Source of the DNA: JAJTFW01 sp046049215
Lineage (GTDB): Bacteria > Bacteroidota > Bacteroidia > AKYH767-A > OLB10
DNA length: 30,868 bases
Reading direction: 5' to 3'
NCBI GenBank assembly: GCA_046049215.1
Contig: JBJOER010000108.1
Location: 1-30,868 of the forward strand
Shown here: in pieces, positions 22,731 through 30,868 of the stretch
How positions within the stretch are numbered: position 1 is the stretch's first letter
Layout of the letters: each line of letters starts with the position of its first letter
The notes under the pieces: model-generated
Databases searched by the model: none
Told to the model about the DNA's origin: nothing
What the model saw: the letters and a program-made list of their open reading frames with translations, nothing else
Program-made: the position numbers and the translations under genes

Positions 22731-24029
22731 ATGGCCGAAATCGTACGCATGCCCAAGATGTCAGACACCATGACGGAAGGTGTTGTTGTCAAATGGCACA
22801 AGAAAGTCGGAGATACGGTGAAAAACGGCGACCTGGTCGCGGAAATCGAGACGGACAAGGCCACCATGGAATTCGAATCGTACCAGGCGGGCACACTTTT
22901 GTATATCGGAATCGAAGAAGGTAAGGCTGCACCGGTAGACAGTATACTGGCGGTTTTGGGTAAGCCGGGCGAAGATTTCAAGGCACTGCTCGATCAGGAA
23001 TCGGCGGCCGCCAAAGTGGAGAAAGCTCCGGCAGCAGTGAGTCCTGCACCGGCAATGACTGCGTCAACTCCTGCACCTGCACCCGCACCTGCTCCCCCTG
23101 CCCAAAAAGTAGTGGTTCAGAATGTGGTCAGCGCACCGGCACACTCACCAGACTCAAGTGATTCGAGAATCAAGATCTCTCCTTTGGCGAAACGCCTGGC
23201 GAATGAGAAAGGGATCGACTTGTCGTTGCTTCGGGGTTCGGGAGAACACGGGCGAATCGTCAAGCGCGACATCCAGTGGTTCAAGCCGGGCAATGTGGTA
23301 CAGCCCGGAATCTTATCCGCACCGGCTGTTACCCGTGAGAGCTTCGAAGAGGTGAATGTCACTCAGATGCGGAAGACTATTGCCCGGCGTCTGAGCGAAA
23401 GTAAATTCAGCGCTCCCCATTTTTATCTGACCATGGATATCGACATGGACGAAGTGGTGCGTGCAAGGGAAAGCGTAAACAGCGTCACCCAGGTGAAGAT
23501 CTCCTACAACGATTTCGTGGTCAAAGCTGCAGCGACCGCTCTTCGCCAGCATCCCGCGGTCAATTCCAGCTGGCTCGGCGATACAATCCGGTTCAACCAC
23601 CACATCCATATCGGAGTGGCGGTAGCGATAGATGAAGGGCTGCTCGTGCCCGTGGTGCGCTTTGCCGATAGTAAGACGTTGAGTCAGATCGCTTCCGAGG
23701 TTAAGGCATATGCCCAGAAAGCGAAGGAAAAGAAACTACAGCCACAGGACTGGGAAGGCAACACCTTCACCATTTCCAATCTCGGCATGTACGATATCGA
23801 GGCGTTCACTGCCATCATCAATCCGCCCGACGCCTGCATACTTGCTGTTGGTGCGATCAAGCAGGTACCTGTTGTGAAAAACGGAAACGTCCAGCCCGGT
23901 CACGTGATGAAAGTGACCTTGAGCTGCGACCACCGCGTGGTGGATGGTGTTGTAGGATCCAAATTCCTGAACACCTTCAAGGCATTGCTTGAGAACCCGG
24001 TCGTATTGCTCGGGCAGGGCAATATCTAA
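22731..24029 (+). CDS. pdhC: Pyruvate dehydrogenase E2 component (dihydrolipoamide acetyltransferase)
   Basis: A 432-residue E2. One lipoyl domain covers about 1-76 with the lipoylation site ETDKATME (Lys43). An Ala/Pro-rich swinging linker spans about 90-125. The peripheral subunit-binding domain at about 145-183 reads ISPLAKRLANEKGID and GSGEHGRIVKRDI. The acyltransferase core ends with the catalytic SCDHRVVDG (His401, Asp405). E2 moves the acetyl group to CoA and forms the core of the complex. The first residues, MAEIVRMPKMSDTM, are the standard lipoyl-domain start. It is co-transcribed with pdhA and converges on the acyl-CoA synthetase, with 27 bases between stops and no obvious terminator. 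Confidence 0.95.
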   Translation: MAEIVRMPKMSDTMTEGVVVKWHKKVGDTVKNGDLVAEIETDKATMEFESYQAGTLLYIGIEEGKAAPVDSILAVLGKPGEDFKALLDQESAAAKVEKAPAAVSPAPAMTASTPAPAPAPAPPAQKVVVQNVVSAPAHSPDSSDSRIKISPLAKRLANEKGIDLSLLRGSGEHGRIVKRDIQWFKPGNVVQPGILSAPAVTRESFEEVNVTQMRKTIARRLSESKFSAPHFYLTMDIDMDEVVRARESVNSVTQVKISYNDFVVKAAATALRQHPAVNSSWLGDTIRFNHHIHIGVAVAIDEGLLVPVVRFADSKTLSQIASEVKAYAQKAKEKKLQPQDWEGNTFTISNLGMYDIEAFTAIINPPDACILAVGAIKQVPVVKNGNVQPGHVMKVTLSCDHRVVDGVVGSKFLNTFKALLENPVVLLGQGNI

Positions 24030-24056
24030 CCGCGCCGTTTGCCCGCTTCAACCGAA

Positions 24057-25829
24057 TCACGAAGTATAAATTCGCTCCACCAGTGAGGCATTCGCCTCCA
24101 GGATGACCTTGCGTTTCAGGCTCAGTTTCGGCGTCATCTCCCCCTTGTCAATACTCCACTCGCGGGGAAGCAGTTCGATCTTCTTGATCGTTTCATAGCT
24201 GCCGAGTTTCTTGTTCACCTCTTCAACCTCTTTCATCATCCGGTTCTTCACCCGCTCCATGGCGATCAGTTCTTCGTTGGTGGCAGGGATGGTGATTTCT
24301 TTACGCGCACACCATTCGCGCAGGAAAATGAAATTGGGAACGACCAAAGCCGCGGCGAAATTGCGATTCTCTCCGATCACCATGGCCTGCTCGATGAAGC
24401 GCGATTCCTTCAATTTATTTTCGATGGCCTGAGGCACGATGTACTTCCCTCCGGAGGTCTTGAAGATCTCCTTCTTACGGTCGGTGATGCGCAGATACTT
24501 GCCTTCCACCATTTCTCCGATATCGCCGGTATGCAGCCAACCGTCCTTGTCGATCATCTCGTCGGTCAGGTCGGGACGTTTGTAATAGCCCAGCATCACA
24601 TTCGGCCCCTTGGTCAGGATCTCACCATCATCGGCTATGCGTACTGTGACCTTGTCGATGGTCTTTCCTACCGTTCCGAACTTCAAACCACCCGGATCGA
24701 GCGTGTTCACGCAGATGACCGGACTAGTCTCGGTCAATCCATACCCTTCCAGGATGGGGATTCCGGCCGCCCAGAATACGCGCGCAAGCCGGGGTTGCAA
24801 AGCCGCACCACCAGATACGGCAGCTTTCACCTTCCCTCCCAACGCTTCCTGCCATTTGCTGAAAATGAGCTTCCTGGCGATTTTCAACTGCAATTCATAC
24901 ACAGGCCCGTTCGCGCCGTTGATCTCGTATTTCAGTCCGAGATCGAGCGCCCAGAAGAACAGACGTTTCTTGATCCCGCTGAGCTCGGCTCCCTTGCTGA
25001 CGATCCGATCATACACCTTCTCGAAAAGCCGGGGCACACACCCGAAAATCTCGGGCTGGACCTCCTTCAGGTTATCAGCCACCTTTTCGATACTCTCGGC
25101 ATAGTAGATCCCTACCCCGAGGAACATGTACAGGTAGCTCAGGACGCGCTCATACACGTGATTGAGCGGCAGGAAACTCAATGCCCTGCTGTGCTCATCG
25201 ACCGGAGCAAGGTGCCTTGCGGCATACAACTGACTGACGATGTTGTTGTGCGAAAGCATAACACCTTTCGGAAAACCGGTGGTTCCGCTGGTGTAAAGCA
25301 GCGTCGCCAGGTCATTCGCTCCGATCGAATCGCAGATGGACTTGACCGAAGCCGGATCGGGATGCTGTCGCCCTTTTTCGGCGATCTCAGACCAGTGTGG
25401 TTTACCCGGAATGCGGTCGAAGGAAAACATACCCCTGATCCCTTCCACATCTTTGGTGACAGACTCCACCTTGTCCCACAATTCCTGGCTAGAAACAAAA
25501 ACATAGCTCACTTCCGCATCCTTCAGAATGAAATGCAGATCACCGGCGCTGATGGTCGGGTAAACGGGCACATGAATGGCCCCGATGCGCATCATGCCCA
25601 GGTCGAGGAAGTTCCATTCCGGACGGTTGTTGCTCAACGTGGCGATCTTATCGCCCTTGCGCACACCCATCGCCAGCAAACCATAGCTTACCTCTTCCAC
25701 GTGGCGGATAAAGTCAACCGCACTATGCTTCACCCAACGGCCGTCGATCTTGGCGGCGAGGGCATCTGCCTTGGCGGGATACAGGGCTTTGTAACGATCA
25801 ATCAGATCGATGAGTCGTGTCACTTCCAT
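24057..25829 (-). CDS. Long-chain fatty acid-CoA ligase (AMP-forming)
   Basis: A 590-residue ANL-superfamily enzyme that activates fatty acids to acyl-CoA through an acyl-adenylate. The P-loop is YTSGTTGFPKGVM at 179-191. Further motifs are FLPLNHVYER, GYGLTETSP (adenine/acyl site), WLHTGDIGE and ITDRKKEIFKTSGGKYI, the hinge and C-terminal core. The length and the long lid-linked C-terminus fit the FadD/long-chain group, although chain length cannot be told. ATG 25827-25829 gives the expected N-terminus, and an exact promoter lies 26 bases upstream. It is divergent from the nitronate monooxygenase-like gene, with 75 bases between the start codons. Confidence 0.92.
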   Translation of the reverse strand: MEVTRLIDLIDRYKALYPAKADALAAKIDGRWVKHSAVDFIRHVEEVSYGLLAMGVRKGDKIATLSNNRPEWNFLDLGMMRIGAIHVPVYPTISAGDLHFILKDAEVSYVFVSSQELWDKVESVTKDVEGIRGMFSFDRIPGKPHWSEIAEKGRQHPDPASVKSICDSIGANDLATLLYTSGTTGFPKGVMLSHNNIVSQLYAARHLAPVDEHSRALSFLPLNHVYERVLSYLYMFLGVGIYYAESIEKVADNLKEVQPEIFGCVPRLFEKVYDRIVSKGAELSGIKKRLFFWALDLGLKYEINGANGPVYELQLKIARKLIFSKWQEALGGKVKAAVSGGAALQPRLARVFWAAGIPILEGYGLTETSPVICVNTLDPGGLKFGTVGKTIDKVTVRIADDGEILTKGPNVMLGYYKRPDLTDEMIDKDGWLHTGDIGEMVEGKYLRITDRKKEIFKTSGGKYIVPQAIENKLKESRFIEQAMVIGENRNFAAALVVPNFIFLREWCARKEITIPATNEELIAMERVKNRMMKEVEEVNKKLGSYETIKKIELLPREWSIDKGEMTPKLSLKRKVILEANASLVERIYTS

Positions 25830-25855
25830 GGTCGAAAAAGGTTGTAGCTTTATGT

Positions 25856-25886
25856 CAAATATACTGTTGACGGAGGAATTCCCAAG
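25856..25886 (-). promoter_or_regulatory. Promoter of the acyl-CoA ligase gene, both elements
   Basis: On the minus strand CTTG (25886-25883) is followed after 19 bases by TATATTTG (25863-25856), an exact TAnnTTTG. The ATG is 26 bases downstream. The divergent gene starts only 19 bases beyond the upstream element, so both share this short region. Confidence 0.65.
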
Positions 25887-25904
25887 AACGAAACACAGTC
25901 AGCC

Positions 25905-26906
25905 ATGTCCTTACACACCTCTTTTACAAAAGCCTTTGGACTTCGATTACCGGTCATCATGGCACCCATGTTCCTTGTATCGAACGAGGCCATGATGCGT
26001 GCTGCGCTTGACGAAGGCATCATGGGTGTATTTCCAACATTGAATTACCGGAAAGAGGGCGAACTCAAGGAGGTCTTGCAATCGCTGAAGTCATACAGGC
26101 AAAACGGAAATCGACCTGGACGCGTCGGTGTAAACCTGATTGTGCAGAAAACAAATCCACTGTTTGCAGAGCATCTGCAAATTTGTGTCGGGCAAAAAGT
26201 CCCGTTTTACATCACAAGCCTTGGCAATCCGGAGCCTGTTATCCAGGCGGCACACCACTATGGAGGCAAAGTCTACTGCGATGTGACCAACCTCAAGCAT
26301 GCAGAGAAGTGCGCGCAAATGGGTTGCGACGGCTTCATCGCTGTCACCGAGGGAGCGGGAGGACATGCAGGCCCCTATCCGCTTCATATCCTCGTACCGG
26401 CACTGCGAAACCGCTTCCCTGAAATTCCAGTCATTGCAGCAGGGGGAATAGCCACCGGACAATCCCTGGTCGCTACTCTCGCACTTGGTGCATGCGGAGT
26501 CAGCATGGGCACCCGCTTCATCGCCTGCACCGAAGCCTCGGTGAATCCCGCCTACAAGCAAGCCATTGTGGAGGCAGGTATGGAAGACATCATGATGACT
26601 GAAAGGCTTTCAGGAACCCCTTGCGCTGTAATCGGTAATGAGGAGGCCCGCCGGCTTGGCCCACACCAAAACCGGATCGAAAGATGGCTCAGCAGTTCAC
26701 CGCGCACGAAGAAGTACTTTAAAATGCTGGTCCAACTCAGGGGAATGAAGCGGTTGGAGAAGGCTGTAAAACCGGGCGATTACAGCCGCATCTGGTCGGC
26801 GGGACAAAGCGTAGAATTCATCCACGACATCCTTCCCTGCAAGGAGATCCTGGACAGGATCGAACAAGAAGCCTTATCCACCCTGGATTCCCTGAAGGAT
26901 GCGTGA
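25905..26906 (+). CDS. Nitronate monooxygenase / 2-nitropropane dioxygenase-like FMN protein
   Basis: A 333-residue TIM-barrel flavoprotein. The N-terminal LRLPVIMAPMFLVSN matches the family start, in which substrate and FMN meet. VTEGAGGHAG at 147-156 holds the conserved Gly-Gly-His. IPVIAAGGIATGQS at 174-187 and the phosphate-binding GVSMGTRF at 198-205 follow. Nitronate monooxygenases oxidise alkyl nitronates such as propionate 3-nitronate. Enoyl-ACP reductase FabK belongs to the same superfamily, so the substrate is uncertain. The C-terminal 100 residues are helical and basic. ATG 25905 fits the family N-terminus. No exact -7 box was found between it and the divergent gene. Confidence 0.85.
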   Translation: MSLHTSFTKAFGLRLPVIMAPMFLVSNEAMMRAALDEGIMGVFPTLNYRKEGELKEVLQSLKSYRQNGNRPGRVGVNLIVQKTNPLFAEHLQICVGQKVPFYITSLGNPEPVIQAAHHYGGKVYCDVTNLKHAEKCAQMGCDGFIAVTEGAGGHAGPYPLHILVPALRNRFPEIPVIAAGGIATGQSLVATLALGACGVSMGTRFIACTEASVNPAYKQAIVEAGMEDIMMTERLSGTPCAVIGNEEARRLGPHQNRIERWLSSSPRTKKYFKMLVQLRGMKRLEKAVKPGDYSRIWSAGQSVEFIHDILPCKEILDRIEQEALSTLDSLKDA

Positions 26907-26913
26907 AGGGCAC

Positions 26914-26945
26914 TTGCGCGACCGGGGCTGCTTGCATTACCTTTG
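26914..26945 (+). promoter_or_regulatory. Promoter of the exported-protein cassette, both elements
   Basis: TTG at 26914-26916 and TACCTTTG at 26938-26945 are 21 bases apart. The ATG at 26964 lies 18 bases downstream of the box. Confidence 0.65.
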
Positions 26946-26963
26946 AATATCTGATTCCAAACC

Positions 26964-27410
26964 ATGAAAAAGCTACTGATCCTTTTCCTCGTTTCATTTT
27001 CGCTGACGGCCTTTCACACCGCTCAGGCGCAGAACAAAACCATTGCACCGACCACCGACGACGAGTACGTTATGGGGTCCGTAGGCTACAAGATGTTCAT
27101 GCAGATGAAGGTCGAACTGAAAGGCGGATACAAGGTGAACGACATTCGCGATATCGAATACGGCGACCGAAAGGCGTCTTTTAAAGGACTTTACCGGCCC
27201 GGAGAACAAAAACCCTGTGCCATCATCATGGTGTACACCAAACTTCGCGGAGCACCTGAATATTATTGTATCCCCACATTGGATGCCCCTGAGATCCTGT
27301 GGGACAGGTTTCGCGTCAGCCTCGCCGGTGAGACGGACAACAAACAGGAACAGCTGCAATTCTTCGGCTTTGCTTTGGCAAAAGCACTGATGCTGTTTGC
27401 CGTGGAATGA
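26964..27410 (+). CDS. Exported protein of unknown function
   Basis: A 148-residue protein with a clear signal peptide (MKKLLILFLVSFSLTAFHTAQAQ without its last residues is about 1-22). The mature part is mixed alpha/beta with two Cys (in KPCAIIM and EYYCIPT), possibly a disulfide. Conserved-looking patches are DIRDIEYGDRKASFKGLYRPGE and VYTKLRGAPEYYCIP. I do not recognise a family. Its stop codon overlaps the start of the next gene (ATGA), so they are translationally coupled. It carries a full promoter and heads the exported-protein group. Periplasmic location follows from the signal peptide; the role is not known. Confidence 0.75.
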   Translation: MKKLLILFLVSFSLTAFHTAQAQNKTIAPTTDDEYVMGSVGYKMFMQMKVELKGGYKVNDIRDIEYGDRKASFKGLYRPGEQKPCAIIMVYTKLRGAPEYYCIPTLDAPEILWDRFRVSLAGETDNKQEQLQFFGFALAKALMLFAVE

Positions 27411-28024
27411 AATCCGGACTGGTGATCGGATTGATCTTTCTGCCGTTCACCGTTTCTGCAAAACCGGGGGTGGCGGAAGCGTTTTGGAAACTCAGCAGAC
27501 CTGAAAAGAGCTGGGTACTTGCTCATCCCTTCAAAGCAAAGCGTGCATTCCATGTAACACAACAGGTACGGCACTTCACCGACTCTCTTTACAGACTTCA
27601 GCTACCTGACACCTTCCGTCATGGAGGCCGTATAGATGCATTCAGGCACTCCTACTGGATGGCCATGCTTACACAAAGTATCGGTGAGCGTCCATCCCGT
27701 AAGCTCGGAAGGTGCCATGAAAGAGGAAATCGGATAAAATACCGTAAAGGCAAAACCGAAGACGGATACCTACAAGACGCAACTGCCTGTGAGATGGACC
27801 TGCACAACAACGAAGAAGGCATACGCCTGGCTCTTGAAAATCCTGACCAAGGACAAGTCGGCATGGCGAGGGAATGCCTCACAGCGATTCGATCCGGTAA
27901 GATGAAGATCCTTTTCATCAACGCGGATGGAGCCTATTGCGATTGCGATGGAAAACCTGTGAATATGGTTCGGAAGGGAATGGACAAATGGAAACTTCCG
28001 ATCTGCCTGCTTTCCAGCGAATAG
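27407..28024 (+). CDS. Exported DUF6973-like protein
   Basis: A 205-residue protein with a signal peptide (about 1-18, ending FTVSA). The core motif RIDAFRHSYWMAML at 75-88 (Asp77, Arg80, His81) is followed by CHERGN (His104, Glu105) and EMDLHNNEEG at 129-138 (His133, Asn134, Asn135). This constellation resembles what I recall of DUF6973 proteins, where conserved His/Glu/Asn residues look like an active site or metal site. The C-terminal part has extra Cys (CDCDG). No activity is established. Its start overlaps the stop of the preceding exported protein by 4 bases. Confidence 0.7.
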   Translation: MKSGLVIGLIFLPFTVSAKPGVAEAFWKLSRPEKSWVLAHPFKAKRAFHVTQQVRHFTDSLYRLQLPDTFRHGGRIDAFRHSYWMAMLTQSIGERPSRKLGRCHERGNRIKYRKGKTEDGYLQDATACEMDLHNNEEGIRLALENPDQGQVGMARECLTAIRSGKMKILFINADGAYCDCDGKPVNMVRKGMDKWKLPICLLSSE

Positions 28025-28098
28025 CCACGACCGGTTTCACGAAAGACTCACGTTTCACAGCCTGCCAAACAGTAACTTCGTCATACAGCACATTCGCA

Positions 28099-29283
28099 AT
28101 GAAAATACCATCGGTTCTTTTCCTGATCTTCTTTGCAATCACATCAGCTACCGGTCAGGAGCAGAAAGGCATCCGTTTCAGACCCATCAGCTTCGACGAA
28201 GCGGTTCGTCAGAGCAAGACGGAGAACAAGCCCATTTTCCTTCATGCATTCGCCAGCTGGTGCCATTACTGTACAGGTATGGCAGATAGCGTATATACCG
28301 ACGCCGAAGTGGGTGCTTTCTACAACGATCATTTCGTATGCATCAAACTCGATATGGAGAAGGAAGGCAAGGAACTCAACAAGAAACTGCGCATAAAGAC
28401 CTTCCCTACTCTCGTTTATTTCGACTCCACATCGGCCATCATGATACATAGGCTGGCCGGCAAGCGCGGAAGACAGGAGTTCATCCAGGCAGGACTGGAC
28501 GCTCTGGACTCTACCAAAAACCTGCGCTCCTACGAACAGATCTACTTCTCGAAACGGGGTACCGCCTGGGAATATGCAGTGTATTTCAAGATGCTTGACC
28601 AGGCAGGACTGGACAACCAGCCCTCCATCAACGCTTACTTATCCGAATTATCCAACGACGAAATGCTACGTTCGGACAACTGGCGGATACTTTACGACCA
28701 GTTCCGTGACTCGGAGGCATCGTCTTTCCAACGCGTACTGCTCATGCGCCCCGAATTCGCCAAACGCTACACGACGGACAGCATCGACAACAAAATCCTG
28801 ACCGTGTACAACGGAGACCTGATGACCCGAGTCCAGAAACTGGACACTGCCGGGTATCAGAGCATGATTGAAAAGCTGAAAAAATCGAAACTCGACATCG
28901 CCGACAAGATCGTTGCCTATGCCGATCTGAACCGGGCCAAGATGAAATCAGACTGGAAAAAATACCAAGAACTGGCCGTTCCATTCATCGAGGAGTTTTG
29001 CAAAGGCGACTACAGAAGGTTGAACGAGGTTGCTTACAATTTCTATGAAAGGGTCACCGACTCCCTCCTGGTGAACAAAGCCATCGGATGGTCGGAAGAA
29101 GCCGTTGTCCTACAAGATAACATCCGCTACAACCATACCCTGGCCTCCTTGTATTTCAAGGCCGGTCGGAAGAAAGACGCCATGAACGCCTGCAACCACA
29201 CCATCGAACTGGCGAAGAAGAACAAAGTCGATTACAAACAGTCGACCTTGCTCATGGAAAAAATCGAGGAGCTAAAAGATTAG
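28099..29283 (+). CDS. Exported thioredoxin-fold protein with C-terminal helical domain
   Basis: A 394-residue protein with a signal peptide (about 1-20, ending TSATGQ). A thioredoxin fold at about 25-140 has the redox site ASWCHYCTGM (Cys55, Cys58) and a cis-Pro in IKTFPTLVYF (Pro103). About 250 mainly helical residues follow, probably TPR-like repeats; near the end a run resembling TPR pairs is seen (NHTLASLYFKAGRKKDAMNAC). Such periplasmic proteins resemble thioredoxin_7/DUF255-like disulfide reductases. ATG 28099 gives a clean signal peptide, although the frame is open from 27937. It lies 74 bases after the DUF6973-like gene. The spacing suggests either read-through or a weak promoter (TAACTTCG at 28073-28080). 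Confidence 0.82.
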   Translation: MKIPSVLFLIFFAITSATGQEQKGIRFRPISFDEAVRQSKTENKPIFLHAFASWCHYCTGMADSVYTDAEVGAFYNDHFVCIKLDMEKEGKELNKKLRIKTFPTLVYFDSTSAIMIHRLAGKRGRQEFIQAGLDALDSTKNLRSYEQIYFSKRGTAWEYAVYFKMLDQAGLDNQPSINAYLSELSNDEMLRSDNWRILYDQFRDSEASSFQRVLLMRPEFAKRYTTDSIDNKILTVYNGDLMTRVQKLDTAGYQSMIEKLKKSKLDIADKIVAYADLNRAKMKSDWKKYQELAVPFIEEFCKGDYRRLNEVAYNFYERVTDSLLVNKAIGWSEEAVVLQDNIRYNHTLASLYFKAGRKKDAMNACNHTIELAKKNKVDYKQSTLLMEKIEELKD

Positions 29284-29311
29284 ACTCCGGCTGTGTATTG
29301 AGAGAATTAAC

Positions 29312-30868
29312 TTACCGCGCAACGTACACCTGTTCTCCGGCGATCCATGTCTGAGAAACCTTCAATTTGAAGAGATCTTTCTCCGGAGACTTGAGCAGGT
29401 CACCATCCAGCAAGACAAAATCAGCATCTTTTCCGGACGACAAGGATCCCCGCTCCTTCTCTTCGAAAGATGAGTAGGCCGCCCAGATGGTCATGGCTTT
29501 TAGCGCCTCCTCACGGGTAAGTGCATCCGATTTTTGAAAACCACCTTCGGGAAAACCCTTCTGATCCATCCTGGCCACGGCAGCATAGTACCCGAAGAGC
29601 GGATTGATCTCCTCGACCGGAAAATCGGAACCTGCTGCAATGAAACCGTTTTGCTGAAGCAGCCTTTTGTAAGCGTAAGCTGTTTTCAGGCGATCCTTTC
29701 CCAGCCGATCACCGGCCCAATACATATCGCTGGTGGCGTGAACAGGTTGAACAGAGGGGATGATCGAAAAATCACGGAAGAGGCTGAAATCATCCGGAGC
29801 AAGACACTGCGCGTGCTCAATTCTCCAGCGCAGGTCGTTCTTTCCTTTCAGTACCCCGGCGTAAAGCTTCAACAGAAGATGGTTCGCGGAATCACCGATA
29901 CAATGTGTGTTGAGCTGAAAACCCATCTCACGCACTTGCCTGGCGACCGAGTTCAATGAATCGGGTGAGGAAAGCAGGAATCCCTTGTGCCCGGGCAGGT
30001 CGGCATAATCGTGCATCAGACAGGCACCTCTGGACCCCAGTGCACCGTCGGCATACAGTTTGAAGGAACAAACGTGCAAGCGCTCAGTACGGTATCGCCC
30101 CCTGGATTTATAAAGACTCAAATTCTTAGGTGAATAGCTTACCATAGCATTCACACGCATCTTCAACACACCGGCTTTCTGGAGACTATCGATCAAATCG
30201 ATCGTACCGGGATCAAGCCCTGCATCGACAAGCGAAGTCAAACCCACGGCAAAGCACATTTGCTGCGCTTCGAGCAAAGCCGCTGTCTCGAGCTCCCGAC
30301 CGGGAGGAGGGATCTTGCGCTTTACCAGGTCGACTGCATTATCAATTAACAATCCGGTGGTACGACCGTTCCGAACTTCGACCTTCCCTCCTTCCACGCG
30401 TGTATCGGCAGTGATACCACAAATCGAAAGCGCTTTGCTGTTGACCAGAGCCGCGTGACCATCGATACGAAGAAGAAAAACAGGGATATCGGGGAAAAGG
30501 GAATCCAATTGGCGGCGGTCGGGGTATGACTTATCGGCCCAATCGTTCTGATCCCATCCGCGCCCGAACAACCAGCCCATGAAGAGGCGGTCCCGATGAA
30601 GCACAAGCGTATCCAGTACATCATTGAATGAGTTGGTGCCGGTCAGCCAGATCTTCCGACGATCAACGGCATAACCGTAGAAATGGCAATGCGCGTCGTA
30701 AAATCCCGGGTAAACAGACCTGCCGTTCAGGTCGACGTGCCGGGAGGCGCGGATACCCTGCACCTCCTCATTGGTTCCCAAAGCCAGGATCTTGCCGTTC
30801 TTCACCGCAAACCCCTGCACAACGGGAACCGAGTCATTTAGAGTATACACAACGCCGTTAGAAAAAAC
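29312..30868 (-). CDS. Amidohydrolase (YtcJ-like), N-terminus beyond window
   Basis: An amidohydrolase of the imidazolonepropionase/YtcJ-like group, running off the right edge. The HxH metal motif is GFYDAHCHF. Further family motifs are SFKLYADGALGSRGACL, NTHCIGDSANH, RIEHAQC and AAGSDFPVE with the late Asp. GKDADFVLLDG is the usual beta-strand end. Members hydrolyse exo- or cyclic amide-type bonds; the substrate is unknown. The longest start inside the window is a GTG at 30848-30850. The frame stays open for six more codons (VFSNGV) to the edge, and homologs begin further upstream, so the protein is N-terminally partial here. It converges on the thioredoxin-like gene, with 28 bases between stops. 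Confidence 0.87.
   Translation of the reverse strand, partial: VFSNGVVYTLNDSVPVVQGFAVKNGKILALGTNEEVQGIRASRHVDLNGRSVYPGFYDAHCHFYGYAVDRRKIWLTGTNSFNDVLDTLVLHRDRLFMGWLFGRGWDQNDWADKSYPDRRQLDSLFPDIPVFLLRIDGHAALVNSKALSICGITADTRVEGGKVEVRNGRTTGLLIDNAVDLVKRKIPPPGRELETAALLEAQQMCFAVGLTSLVDAGLDPGTIDLIDSLQKAGVLKMRVNAMVSYSPKNLSLYKSRGRYRTERLHVCSFKLYADGALGSRGACLMHDYADLPGHKGFLLSSPDSLNSVARQVREMGFQLNTHCIGDSANHLLLKLYAGVLKGKNDLRWRIEHAQCLAPDDFSLFRDFSIIPSVQPVHATSDMYWAGDRLGKDRLKTAYAYKRLLQQNGFIAAGSDFPVEEINPLFGYYAAVARMDQKGFPEGGFQKSDALTREEALKAMTIWAAYSSFEEKERGSLSSGKDADFVLLDGDLLKSPEKDLFKLKVSQTWIAGEQVYVAR

Noticed and set aside
24531..25847. 438-codon open frame on the plus strand opposite the acyl-CoA ligase
   Set aside because: It overlaps the ligase motifs on the other strand and shows no domain. 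It is best explained as a codon-phase shadow.
27937..28098. N-terminal extension of the thioredoxin-fold protein overlapping the DUF6973-like gene
   Set aside because: It would bury the signal peptide 54 residues in. ATG 28099 gives a normal exported protein.

Overview
The window comes from a Bacteroidota (Bacteroidetes) chromosome of moderate to fairly high GC. Several independent signs agree. Two secreted giants carry type IX secretion (T9SS) C-terminal signals, one of type A and one of type B (CHU_C). Family-restricted genes such as DUF4290, DUF5522 and DUF6973 are present. At least nine genes are preceded by the Bacteroidetes -7 promoter box TAnnTTTG. No tRNA, rRNA, CRISPR, insertion sequence or prophage was seen, and no gene-free stretch exceeds about 270 bases. 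I found nothing I could defend as a wholly new system. The most unusual items are a T9SS-exported lysyl-oxidase-like protein and a small cassette of exported proteins of unknown role.

Layout, left half. The end of atpD and a short atpC close an ATP synthase operon, followed by a clear terminator. A 1305-residue choice-of-anchor L/Ig-repeat/PKD/CHU_C surface protein follows, then a YitT-family membrane protein. Converging on these are minus-strand genes: a glucosaminidase-LysM murein hydrolase, a PLP-dependent ACC deaminase/D-cysteine desulfhydrase-like enzyme and a DUF3332 lipoprotein. DUF5522 and urocanate hydratase (hutU) lie on the plus strand, separated by a bidirectional terminator from the convergent lysyl-oxidase-like T9SS protein.

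Middle. A PcrA/UvrD helicase is followed by DUF4290 and an overlapping murA whose catalytic Cys position is Asp. An exported TlpA-like thioredoxin comes next, with its own promoter and terminator, then grpE-dnaJ and its terminator. A minus-strand sulfotransferase follows.

Right half. Cytidine deaminase, then pdhA (E1 alpha) and pdhC (E2) of pyruvate dehydrogenase, without the E1 beta gene. A long-chain acyl-CoA synthetase is divergent from a nitronate monooxygenase-like flavoprotein. A plus-strand group of three exported proteins follows (unknown, DUF6973, thioredoxin-fold), and a YtcJ-like amidohydrolase runs off the right edge on the minus strand.

Together the genes cover energy metabolism (ATP synthase, pyruvate dehydrogenase, acyl-CoA synthetase), envelope building and remodelling (murA, glucosaminidase, T9SS cargo, lipoprotein, periplasmic thioredoxins), protein folding (grpE-dnaJ), DNA repair (PcrA/UvrD) and catabolism or salvage (hutU, cdd, PLP enzyme, amidohydrolase). 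Start codons were often moved inward from the longest open frame, using signal peptides, family N-termini and promoter-box positions.
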